In this document: one piece after another, positions 41,131 through 49,102 of the stretch
How positions within the stretch are numbered: the stretch's first letter is position 1
How the letters are laid out: every line of letters starts with the position of its first letter
Source of the DNA: Pseudoduganella albidiflava
GTDB taxonomy: Bacteria > Pseudomonadota > Gammaproteobacteria > Burkholderiales > Burkholderiaceae_D
Assembly: GCF_004322755.1 (NCBI RefSeq)
Contig: NZ_CP036401.1
Span: 6,014,001 to 6,078,000 of the forward strand
Direction: 5' to 3'
DNA: 64,000 nucleotides
Translations under genes and position numbers: made by a program
The notes under the pieces: generated by a model
Told to the model about the DNA's origin: nothing
Databases searched by the model: none
What the model saw: only the letters and a program-made list of their open reading frames with translations

Positions 41131-42378
41131 TTACAGCTTCTGCTTGCCCTCATTCCCCTGGATGAACGGGCTCCACGGCTGCGCCCGCACCGGCTCCTTG
41201 GTCTTCCACACCACCGAGAACTGCCCGTCGCTCTTGATCTCGCCGATCATCACCGGCTTGTGCAGGTGGTGGTTGGTCATGTCCATCGTCAGCGTGTAGC
41301 CGGAAGGCGCCTTGAAGGTCTGGCCGGCCATCGCCGCGATCACCTTGTCGGTGTCGGTGGACTTGGCCTTTTCCACCGCCTGGGCCCACATGTGGATGCC
41401 CACGTAGGTCGCTTCCATCGGATCGTTCGTCACCGCGGTGGCGGCATTCGGCAGCTTCTTCGCCGCGGCATAGGCCTTCCACTTCTTCACGAAGGCGGCG
41501 TTGGTCGGGTTCTTCACCGATTCGAAGTAGTTCCAGGCGGCCAGGTGGCCCAGCAGCGGCTTGGTGTCCACGCCGCGCAGCTCTTCCTCGCCGACCGAGA
41601 ATGCCACCACCGGCACGTCGGTCGCCTTCAGGCCGGCGTTGCCCAGTTCCTTGTAGAACGGCACGTTGGAATCGCCGTTGATGGTGGAAATCACGGCCGT
41701 CTTGCCGCCGGCGGAGAACTTCTTGATGTTGGCGACGATGGTCTGGTAATCGGCGTGGCCGAACGGCGTATAGACTTCCTGGATCTCGCTATCCTTCACG
41801 CCCTTCGATTTCAGGAACGCGCGCAGGATCTTGTTGGTGGTGCGCGGGTACACGTAGTCCGTGCCCAGCAGCACGAAGCGCTTGGCGCCGCCGCCATCCT
41901 TGCTCATCAGGTACTCGACGGCGGGAATCGCCTGCTGGTTGGGCGCCGCACCCGTGTAGAACACGTTCTTCTCCAGCTCCTCGCCTTCGTACTGCACCGG
42001 GTAAAACAGCAGGCTGTTGGTTTCCTTGAACACCGGCAGCACGGACTTGCGCGAGACCGAGGTCCAGCAGCCGAACACCGCGGCCACCTTGTCCTTGGAC
42101 ACCAGCTGGCGCGCCTTCTCGGCGAACAGCGGCCAGTTCGACGCCGGGTCGACGACGACGGCTTCGAGCTTCTTGCCCATCACGCCGCCCCTGGCATTGA
42201 TCTCTTCGATGGTCATCAGGGCCACGTCCTTCAGCGACGTTTCCGAGATCGCCATCGTGCCGGACAGCGAGTGCAGGATGCCGACCTTGATGGTATCGGC
42301 GGCGTAGGCGGGCAGGCCGGCGGCGCACAGGGCGGCGGCAGCGGCGATGGAAGTGACGAAATGACGGCGGGTTTGCAT
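41131..42378 (-). CDS. urtA: Urea ABC transporter substrate-binding protein UrtA
   Basis: The 415-residue periplasmic receptor starts MQTRRHFVTSIAAAAALCAAGLPAYA with a Tat-like RRHF signal peptide. The mature part has the UrtA pattern: IKVGILHSLSGTMAISE, DPASNWPLFAEKARQLVSKD, VFGCWTSVSRKSVLPVFKE, LLFYPVQYEGEE and NDPMEATYVGIHMWAQAVEK. YPVQYEGEE and GCWTS are distinctive for urea receptors over branched-chain amino-acid ones. ATG 42378 follows GAGGA; the first gene of the transporter proper, 28 bases after the porin stop. Confidence 0.96.
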   Translation of the reverse strand: MQTRRHFVTSIAAAAALCAAGLPAYAADTIKVGILHSLSGTMAISETSLKDVALMTIEEINARGGVMGKKLEAVVVDPASNWPLFAEKARQLVSKDKVAAVFGCWTSVSRKSVLPVFKETNSLLFYPVQYEGEELEKNVFYTGAAPNQQAIPAVEYLMSKDGGGAKRFVLLGTDYVYPRTTNKILRAFLKSKGVKDSEIQEVYTPFGHADYQTIVANIKKFSAGGKTAVISTINGDSNVPFYKELGNAGLKATDVPVVAFSVGEEELRGVDTKPLLGHLAAWNYFESVKNPTNAAFVKKWKAYAAAKKLPNAATAVTNDPMEATYVGIHMWAQAVEKAKSTDTDKVIAAMAGQTFKAPSGYTLTMDMTNHHLHKPVMIGEIKSDGQFSVVWKTKEPVRAQPWSPFIQGNEGKQKL

Positions 42379-42406
42379 GGTGGTCCTCTTCATCAATGAG
42401 TTGATA

Positions 42407-43531
42407 TCAATACTGGAGCTGGAGCGCGACAACGAAGCGCGATTGGTCGGAGGCACGGGTCATCTTGGTGCGCGAATACACGGCGCCCAGCTGGGCGTTG
42501 TAGCCGTCGATGATCCAGTTCACGCCCAGGTCTTCCTGGCGCGTGTCGATGCCCGTGTCGGCTTCGAATTTCTGGTAGCGCAGGTAGGGCTGCAGGCTGC
42601 CGAGAGCGATCGGGAAGATGTAGCCGCCGCCTGCCGACCAGGCCTTGCCCTGCTCGGCGAGGATGACGTTGCCGGTGTCGTAGTCGTAGTAGGCCGCCTC
42701 GATGGACACGGCGCCGGCGGTGCCGAGGCGCTTCTCCATCAGGAAGTCGACGTTCCAGGATTCGTAGTCGCCGATGCCGCCCGTGGTCAGCACGCCATCC
42801 TTCTGCTGGCGGCCGGCCATGCCGATGGCCAGGATGTCCTTGCTGCCCAGGTAGCTGCCGGTGCCGTAGTAGCCCGGTTCGGCGTCCCAGAAATCGTATT
42901 GCAGGCGGCCCGCGAACATCGGCTTGTCGGATGCGCTGATGCCGGCGGCTTTCGCCTGGTCATCGGTCAGCGAACCGATGCCGAAGGTATGTCCTTCGAA
43001 GGCGCCGAACGAGTAGCCCAGCTTGCCGCCAGCCAGGTTGCCCCAGACGACGACGCCGTCGTCCCGGCCCCGGAAGATGCCGCCGTTGTAGCCGTAGCGC
43101 GATGCCACGCCGGCCCAGTAGCCACCGCCCAGCGAGTAGTACGGCCCCGCCATGTTGGCGCGGTCGCTCGGCGACAGCAGCCGGCCGGCCCACACGTTCA
43201 GTTCCGGCGAGATCGCGAACTGCGCGGCCGCGTCGAGCACGCGGATGCGGTCGCCGTCCCACTCGGTGTTGAACATGCCCTTGATGTTCTTGTTCAGCGA
43301 GGCGCCCAGGAAGATGCGCGCGCTGTCCAGGTTGAAGTCGTTGCTGTGCGAACCGTCCGGCGCGGCGTTCTCGATGCTGGAATAGCTGCCGCGCATGCCG
43401 AAGCCCACGCTGACCGACTTGTCCTCGCCGAACGGGATCGTGGCCCCCGCCAGGGCACTGGTTGGCGCCAGTGTGGCCAGCGTCGCCGTGGCCAGCAGCA
43501 CTCCCGTGCAGATCGCGCGGTTCCCTCTCAT
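42407..43531 (-). CDS. Outer-membrane porin linked to urea uptake
   Basis: The 374-residue protein has a signal peptide (MRGNRAICTGVLLATATLATLAPTSALA cut near Ala-Leu-Ala) and an amphipathic beta-strand pattern throughout: ARIFLGASLNKNIKGMFNTE, WAGRLLSPSDRANMAGPYYS, SVSIEAAYYDYD-type strands, and a C-terminal aromatic strand ending FVVALQLQY, the usual outer-membrane insertion signal. It resembles porins of the FmdC type found next to amide/urea transporters. It begins the urt operon on the minus strand and would let urea or short amides cross the outer membrane. ATG 43531 follows AAGGG. Confidence 0.87.
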   Translation of the reverse strand: MRGNRAICTGVLLATATLATLAPTSALAGATIPFGEDKSVSVGFGMRGSYSSIENAAPDGSHSNDFNLDSARIFLGASLNKNIKGMFNTEWDGDRIRVLDAAAQFAISPELNVWAGRLLSPSDRANMAGPYYSLGGGYWAGVASRYGYNGGIFRGRDDGVVVWGNLAGGKLGYSFGAFEGHTFGIGSLTDDQAKAAGISASDKPMFAGRLQYDFWDAEPGYYGTGSYLGSKDILAIGMAGRQQKDGVLTTGGIGDYESWNVDFLMEKRLGTAGAVSIEAAYYDYDTGNVILAEQGKAWSAGGGYIFPIALGSLQPYLRYQKFEADTGIDTRQEDLGVNWIIDGYNAQLGAVYSRTKMTRASDQSRFVVALQLQY

Positions 43532-43594
43532 TGGCATCCCTTTCGTTGTGTGATGTTGTAGACACATCATCACCAACCGGGACACGGAAGGACA

Positions 43595-43610
43595 TACGTA
43601 AGGTGACGTA
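43595..43610. promoter_or_regulatory. Palindrome upstream of the porin-urt operon
   Basis: TACGT (43595-43599) and ACGTA (43606-43610) form a short inverted repeat around AAGGTG, 64 bases before the porin start. Position and symmetry suit a LuxR-type activator such as the regulator at 35607. The assignment is inference. Confidence 0.4.
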
Positions 43611-43667
43611 GTGGCGCGCAGCCGACACGCGCCGGAGAATCAGGAGAGGAGCAGCAGGAGCGGAGAA

Positions 43668-44618
43668 TCAGGAACGGGGCGGCATGACCGGCATCGGCAG
43701 GCCTTCGGCCACCACCAGGCGCTCCATCGCCGTCTCGAGCACGCTGCGCGCGAGGGCGGCGGCATGGCCCAGTTCCCGGTGCAGTTGCGCATCGGCCGCG
43801 TTGCGCGAAGCGCATTGCGCGCTGTAGCGTTCGAAGCTGCCCACCATCAGCAGCAGGTCCGACAGGTGGCGCGGGCATTCGCACGCGACGCGGTTGCCCG
43901 CCGCGGTGATCATGGCCAGCGCGGCTTCGTCGAAGCGGATCGCCGGGGTGGCGTCCGCTACGCTGTCCGCCGGCAGCAGCTGCCGCCCCGCCAGCGCCGC
44001 GCGGCACAGCTGCGCCAGCTCGCCCATCTCGGACGGCATCCGCACCACCATGCAATCCTGCGCGCGCAGTGCCCGGATCGTGGCGCTGGCGCAGAAGCGG
44101 TACAGCACCACGGCTGTCGCGGCACCGGCCGCCTCGCGCGCCGCCGCCACCAGCGGCACCATCGTTTCGTCAGGCTCCGGCAATTCCACCAGCAGCACAT
44201 CCACCGACGCGCCCCGCAGCGCGGCCAGGTCGCCATCCAGCCGCGCGATCACGCGCTGCACTTCCAGGCCATTGCCGGTGACGGCCACGCGCCGCGCCAG
44301 CGTCTCGCCCACCAGCGCCACGCGCACCAGGGCCAGCTGTGCCGAAGGTGCGTTGCCGCGCACGCCCGCCAGTTCCTCGAGCCGCTCCAGGGGCAACGCC
44401 GCCAGCGTGCCGATCGGCTGGCCATTGTCCACCAGTTGCTTGAGCAGGCTGAGCCGGCGCACCTGGGCGGCCGTGTACAGGCGCTGGCCCCGCTCGGAAC
44501 GCAGCGTGTCCGACACGCCGTAGCGCCGTTCCCAGACGCGCAAGGTTTCCACGCTCAAGCCCGCGAGCCGGGCGGCCACGCCGCTGCGGTAGACCGGTTG
44601 CTGAGATGTATTTTCCAT
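43668..44618 (-). CDS. MerR-family regulator with cobalamin-domain-like C-terminus
   Basis: The 316-residue protein has a winged helix-turn-helix at residues 10-80 (VYRSGVAARLAGLSVETLRV, ERRYGVSDTLRSERGQRLY). A C-terminal region of about 200 residues looks like the helical plus Rossmann-like halves of CarH/LitR-type regulators (ALVGETLARRV...VDVLLVELPEPDE), but no E/DxH-x-x-G cobalamin motif is seen. It may sense something else. It is divergent from the fasciclin gene across 139 bases holding several TTGAAC-type boxes. Confidence 0.82.
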   Translation of the reverse strand: MENTSQQPVYRSGVAARLAGLSVETLRVWERRYGVSDTLRSERGQRLYTAAQVRRLSLLKQLVDNGQPIGTLAALPLERLEELAGVRGNAPSAQLALVRVALVGETLARRVAVTGNGLEVQRVIARLDGDLAALRGASVDVLLVELPEPDETMVPLVAAAREAAGAATAVVLYRFCASATIRALRAQDCMVVRMPSEMGELAQLCRAALAGRQLLPADSVADATPAIRFDEAALAMITAAGNRVACECPRHLSDLLLMVGSFERYSAQCASRNAADAQLHRELGHAAALARSVLETAMERLVVAEGLPMPVMPPRS

Positions 44619-44630
44619 AACTGACCCGAA

Positions 44631-44740
44631 GTTGAACCATTAATGTACCCATAATACCGCGACAAGCCCTGTACATTCAACCGTGTGACCCGTAAATTAC
44701 CGCCATGAGCTGCCATAAAACGGTTCAACCATTGTTCAAT
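44631..44740. promoter_or_regulatory. Repeated TTGAAC/GTTCAA boxes between merR-type and fasciclin genes
   Basis: GTTGAACCATTAATGTAC starts at 44631, GTACATTCAACC at 44671, and GGTTCAACCATTGTTCAA at 44722. The first two are imperfect inverted copies, and the third has a direct repeat. They lie in the divergent promoter and may be sites for the MerR-type regulator. Confidence 0.45.
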
Positions 44741-44757
44741 TTGATGAGGAGAATGAA

Positions 44758-45213
44758 ATGAAGAAATTCCTGTTCGCGGCAGCATTCGGCATGGCCTTCG
44801 GCGCGGCGCAAGCGGCCGACATCGTCGATACCGCCAAATCGGCCGGCACCTTCAATACCCTGGTGACGGCGGTTCAGGCCGCCGGCCTGGTCGATACGCT
44901 GAAGGGCCCGGGCCCATTCACCGTGTTCGCGCCGACCGATGAAGCCTTCGCCAAGATTCCGAAAGCCAAGCTGGATGCGCTGCTGAAGGACAAGGCCGCG
45001 CTGGCCAAGGTCCTGACCTATCACGTCGTACCGGGCAAGGTGATGGCCGCCGACGTGAAGCCGGGTGCCGTGAAGACGGTCGAAGGCGCGAACCTGACCG
45101 TGACCGCCAAGGCCGGCAAGGTGATGGTCGACAAGGCCAATGTCGTGAAGACCGATATCGCGGCCGATAACGGCGTGATCCACGTGATCGACACGGTGGT
45201 GATGCCGAAGTAA
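44758..45213 (+). CDS. Secreted fasciclin-domain protein
   Basis: The 151-residue protein has the signal peptide [19 protein letters not shown] and a single FAS1 domain: [20 protein letters not shown] (H1 box), [15 protein letters not shown] and [16 protein letters not shown] (H2 box). FAS1 proteins mediate adhesion or surface interactions; bacterial single-domain forms are of unclear role. ATG 44758 follows AGGAG. It is divergent from the MerR-type gene and followed by a clear terminator. Confidence 0.93.
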   Translation: MKKFLFAAAFGMAFGAAQAADIVDTAKSAGTFNTLVTAVQAAGLVDTLKGPGPFTVFAPTDEAFAKIPKAKLDALLKDKAALAKVLTYHVVPGKVMAADVKPGAVKTVEGANLTVTAKAGKVMVDKANVVKTDIAADNGVIHVIDTVVMPK

Positions 45214-45288
45214 GACCGGAGCAGGCGCCGGCCTGTCCGGCGATCGATCCCCCCGGCGGCATGCGCCCATGGCGTGCCGCTGGCTTGT

Positions 45289-45312
45289 GCCCGCCGAGCG
45301 CGGGCGTTTTTT
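45289..45312 (+). terminator. Rho-independent terminator after the fasciclin gene
   Basis: GCCCGC and GCGGGC pair around CGAGC and are followed by GTTTTTT. Confidence 0.9.
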
Positions 45313-45413
45313 CGCGCGCCGGCTTGCTTCGTACAAGTCATACATATTGCGGTCACAATTAGTTTCTATGCTCACGGGTTGATGTTTTTTCAATATCCAC
45401 CCCGGAGTGAAAC

Positions 45414-47912
45414 TTGATCAAGAAAAAAATCCCACTGGCGGTCGGCTGCGCGCTCGGCGTGCTGTCTGCGCTCGCCGCGCCGGCCTTTGCCCAGGTCGCA
45501 GGCCAGGAAGCCGGGCAGGCGAACCAGCCTGCCGAAGCCACCGATTCCCAGGTGGTGGTGGTCACCGGTTCGGCCCGCCCGCAGCGGCGTTTCGACGTGT
45601 CCTATGCGGTGAACGCGCTGTCGCAAAGCGAGGTGCAGAAGCTGGCGCCCCTGAACATGGCGGACCTGCTGGGCAAGCTGCCGGGCATCCAGGTGGAAGC
45701 CACCGGCGGCGAGGTGCAGAACGTGACGCGCGTGCGCGGCATTCCCACCGATGACGGCTACGCGCTGTTCCAGCAGGATGGCCTGCCGCTGATGACGGAG
45801 ATTAACGGCTTCTTCTTCCGTGGCGACAGCATGAACCGCTACGACCTGATGACGAAGACCATCGAAGTGGTGCGTGGCGGCCCGGCGCCGATCTACGCCA
45901 GCCAGGCCGCCGCCATCGTCAACAGCACCACGGTCACGGGCACGGAAACCACGCGGGGCAAGGCCCAGGTCACGGTGGGCACCACCGGCCTGAAGCGCCT
46001 CGACGCCTACCAGGCCGGCAAGATCGACGACCGCACCTTCTATGCGATCGGCGGCTTCCTCCGCGAGGACGACGGGCACCGCGACAACGGCTTCCCGAAC
46101 GACCGGGGCGGGCAGCTGCGCGCCAACATCAAGCGGGTGACGGATACCGGAACGTGGAAGCTGAGCGCCAACTTCCTCAACGACCATAACGTGTTCTACC
46201 TGCCGATCCCGGTGGCCGATCCGCGCAATCCCGGCGTGTCCCTCGATCCCTACATCGACTATTTCGAGGGCACGATGAATTCGCCATCGCTGCGCAGCGT
46301 GCGCCAGCAATACCTCGATGGCACGGGTGCGCTGCAAACCAGCCAGCGCGACCTGGCCAATGGCCGCCATCTCCGCTTCGGCAACATCGGCCTGCAATAC
46401 GACGGCGAACTGGGTCCGTGGCAGGTCGCCGCCAAGGTGGGCTTCACGAAGGGCAAGCTCGATTTCGACGCTTTCTATTCGACCTCGAACCCGGCCGACG
46501 CGGGCACCTTCGCCAGCGGCTTCCTGGCCGCCGCCAGGACCGCGTTCGGCGCGGTCGATCGCCTGGGCTACGCGTTCACGGGCACCGGCCAGGCCTACGA
46601 TCCGGCCTCCGCGTCTGGCCTCGTCATGCAGGGACAGTACCGCGCGCTGGCATCGGATTTCCACTCAAACCAGGTCGACCTGAATTTCACGCGCACCTTC
46701 CAAACCGGGTTGGGCAACCACGACCTGAAGGTGGGCTTCTACGGCAGCACCTACGGCGCCACCAGCCAGTCGGTCTACAACGACATGCTGATCGAAGTGC
46801 GGGGCCAGCCGCGCACCCTCGACCTGGTGGCCTACTCGGCCTCCGGCGCGAAGCTGGGTTCCGTCACGGACAACGGCGTGCTGCGCTACACGACCACGCT
46901 GAACGGCGGAGAGGTCGATGCCAGGATGGCGGCGCTGTACCTGAACGACACCTGGGAACTCTCCGACCGGCTGCGCCTCGACGCGGGCATCCGCACGGAA
47001 CGCTACAAGTACGACGGCTACGCCCTGCTGAGCAAGGCGGTCGACCTGGGCGACGCGGCCACGCTGGCCGACAACGCCACGCGCGCCTTCACCGGCGAGC
47101 GCCAGGCGCACATCTACAAGCCGCACACCACCAACTGGACGGTGGGTGCGAACTACGATTTTTCCACGCGCTTCGGCGGCTACCTGCGTGCGTCCCACCT
47201 CGAAGTACCGCCGACGATGCAGGTGGCGGCATCGGTCGATCCGCTGGTGCTCACGACCAAGGCCAACCAGTACGAAGCCGGGTTCAAGACCACCTTCGGC
47301 CGTTCCTACCTGTACATCACCGGTTTCTACACGCAGTTCGACCCGCTGAACGCGTCGTTCGTCGCCTTCAACCCGGTCACCGGGCGCAACGACCAGACCG
47401 TGCCGTTCTTCGGCAAGGCCGTCATCCGCGGCGCCGAAGCCGATGGCGCCTGGTACGTGACGGAGCGTTTCGTCGTCAACGCATCGCTCACCATCCAGGA
47501 ACCGGAGTACCGCGACTTCGTGAGCGCCACGGGCGCCGATCCGTCGCGGGTGGTCGGCAACCGGATCGTTCGCGAACCGAAGGTGTTCGGCAACGTGCGC
47601 CCGGCCTACAGCTTCAGGGTGGGCGACAGCGCGGTCGACGTGAACGGCAGCTTTGCCTACACGGGCAAGCGCTATGTCGACCTGTTCAATGCCACCGCGC
47701 TGCCGTCGTACCACACGGTCGGCGCCGGCATCACCGTCACGCGCGGCGACTGGCAATTCCAGCTCACCGGCGACAACCTCACGAACGAGAAAGGTCTCAC
47801 GGAGGGCAATCCGCGGACCGACACGCTGGCCGGCCAGGGCAGCAACGTGGCGATCTATGGCCGCCCGGTCTTCGGGCGCAGTGCGCGATTTATGGTGAGC
47901 AAGGCATGGTGA
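45414..47912 (+). CDS. TonB-dependent outer-membrane receptor
   Basis: The 832-residue protein has the signal peptide MIKKKIPLAVGCALGVLSAL (cut after AFA), a TonB-box-like VVVVTGSARP, a plug domain (NMADLLGKLPGIQVEATGGE, IEVVRGGPAPIYASQAAAIVN) and a long 22-strand barrel (GLQYDGELGPWQVAAK, LRLDAGIRTERYKYDG), ending FGRSARFMVSKAW. The ligand is unknown: there are no iron, vitamin or sugar genes near. The start is TTG at 45414 with GGAG eight bases before; no ATG is in frame upstream. The next gene begins 7 bases after its stop. Confidence 0.9.
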   Translation: MIKKKIPLAVGCALGVLSALAAPAFAQVAGQEAGQANQPAEATDSQVVVVTGSARPQRRFDVSYAVNALSQSEVQKLAPLNMADLLGKLPGIQVEATGGEVQNVTRVRGIPTDDGYALFQQDGLPLMTEINGFFFRGDSMNRYDLMTKTIEVVRGGPAPIYASQAAAIVNSTTVTGTETTRGKAQVTVGTTGLKRLDAYQAGKIDDRTFYAIGGFLREDDGHRDNGFPNDRGGQLRANIKRVTDTGTWKLSANFLNDHNVFYLPIPVADPRNPGVSLDPYIDYFEGTMNSPSLRSVRQQYLDGTGALQTSQRDLANGRHLRFGNIGLQYDGELGPWQVAAKVGFTKGKLDFDAFYSTSNPADAGTFASGFLAAARTAFGAVDRLGYAFTGTGQAYDPASASGLVMQGQYRALASDFHSNQVDLNFTRTFQTGLGNHDLKVGFYGSTYGATSQSVYNDMLIEVRGQPRTLDLVAYSASGAKLGSVTDNGVLRYTTTLNGGEVDARMAALYLNDTWELSDRLRLDAGIRTERYKYDGYALLSKAVDLGDAATLADNATRAFTGERQAHIYKPHTTNWTVGANYDFSTRFGGYLRASHLEVPPTMQVAASVDPLVLTTKANQYEAGFKTTFGRSYLYITGFYTQFDPLNASFVAFNPVTGRNDQTVPFFGKAVIRGAEADGAWYVTERFVVNASLTIQEPEYRDFVSATGADPSRVVGNRIVREPKVFGNVRPAYSFRVGDSAVDVNGSFAYTGKRYVDLFNATALPSYHTVGAGITVTRGDWQFQLTGDNLTNEKGLTEGNPRTDTLAGQGSNVAIYGRPVFGRSARFMVSKAW

Positions 47913-47919
47913 GCAAAGC
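47892..47919 (+). repeat. 14-base tandem duplication across a stop codon
   Basis: ATGGTGAGCAAGGC (47892-47905) and ATGGTGAGCAAAGC (47906-47919) are adjacent, and a third partial unit ATGGTGAAG starts at 47920. The receptor stop (47910-47912) is inside the second unit and the next gene's ATG begins the third. Confidence 0.85.
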
Positions 47920-49086
47920 ATGGTGAAGAACATGAAGAACCTGAAGCGTTTCATCCTCGCGGCGGCGCTGGCCGCCACCCTCCCCCTCCATGCCGCCCCG
48001 GTCAAGGACCAGTACTGGGCGCTGATGGCCCGCCAGCTGTTCCCGGCCGTGGCCAGCATCCAGGCCGGGCCGCCAGCCGCCCTGGCCACGGTGCTGGACA
48101 CCCGCAGGAAACGCATCGACGCATGCCAGGGCGCTTCGAAGTGCCTGTTCCTGGCATCCACCTGGACCGACGAGGAAATGGATGCGGTGGCGCGCGCCGT
48201 GCCGTCGCTGCCGAAGACATCGCCGGACGGGCCACCCATCGCCGACGATGGCGTCAAGGCGCAAGTGGTGCGCGAGCTGCGCGGCCTGAACGCGATCCTG
48301 CAGATCTATGGCTTCGGTACCGAATCGCGTTACCCGAAGATCGACGGATCGGTGGAAAAGACGGGCAGCGACGAGTTCAAGGCGCTGGTGGCGGACGCCA
48401 TCTGGCTGGCCACGGCCGGCAAGGACGATCCGGCACTGGGCCTCGATTCCAGCATCGCGCTGGCGGTCGCCCTCATCGACGTCAACGAGCGGCGCGACGC
48501 CGTGGCCTGGGAGCCGCTCGACAAGGCGCACAACGCGGCGGCGTTCGCGCGGGCGCGCGGCCTGGACTGGAAGCGCTACCGCTACACGGCGATCATCATT
48601 CCGGGCGTGGGGCCGGAGAATCCGGCGATTTCGCTGAGCGCGCGCGGCAAGCTGCACCTGCGGCTGGCCGCCAGCCGGTTCGCCGAGGGCGAAGCGGCGT
48701 TCATCATCACCAGCGGCGCGGCCGTGCATCCGAAGGACTCGCGCTTCAACGAGGCGGTCGAGATGCGCAAGGTGCTGGTCGAGCGCTATGGCATCCCGGC
48801 GGACCGCATCATCATCGAGCCGTACGCCCGCCACACCACCACCAACCTGCGCAACGCCACGCGGCGCCTGGTGGCCATGGGCGCGCCGCTCGACCGGCCA
48901 ACGCTGATCGTTGCCAACGCCAGCCAGAGCGCCTACATCGAAAGCCCCGAGTTCGCGGCGCGCAACCCGGCGGAGCTGGGCTACCAGCCAGGCACCGTGG
49001 GGCGCCGGCTGTCACCGTACGAGCTGGAATTCGTGCCTTCCCTGCGCTCGCTGCGGGTCGATCCCTGGGATCCGCTCGATCCCTGA
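47920..49086 (+). CDS. DUF218 (YdcF/ElyC-type) protein
   Basis: The 388-residue protein has a likely signal peptide (MKNLKRFILAAALAATLPLHA) and a C-terminal DUF218 Rossmann-like domain: TAIIIPGVGPENPAISLSA, AAFIITSGAAVHP, MRKVLVERYGIPADRIIIEP, ARHTTTNLRNATRR. Related YdcF/SanA/ElyC proteins act in envelope or vancomycin-barrier functions; biochemical activity is unknown. The N-terminal 180 residues are not recognised. Start 47920 or 47932 (MKNLKRF). It is in operon with the TonB receptor, so the two may act on the same imported compound. Confidence 0.82.
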   Translation: MVKNMKNLKRFILAAALAATLPLHAAPVKDQYWALMARQLFPAVASIQAGPPAALATVLDTRRKRIDACQGASKCLFLASTWTDEEMDAVARAVPSLPKTSPDGPPIADDGVKAQVVRELRGLNAILQIYGFGTESRYPKIDGSVEKTGSDEFKALVADAIWLATAGKDDPALGLDSSIALAVALIDVNERRDAVAWEPLDKAHNAAAFARARGLDWKRYRYTAIIIPGVGPENPAISLSARGKLHLRLAASRFAEGEAAFIITSGAAVHPKDSRFNEAVEMRKVLVERYGIPADRIIIEPYARHTTTNLRNATRRLVAMGAPLDRPTLIVANASQSAYIESPEFAARNPAELGYQPGTVGRRLSPYELEFVPSLRSLRVDPWDPLDP

Positions 49087-49102
49087 AGTTCGATCCTCCG
49101 AA

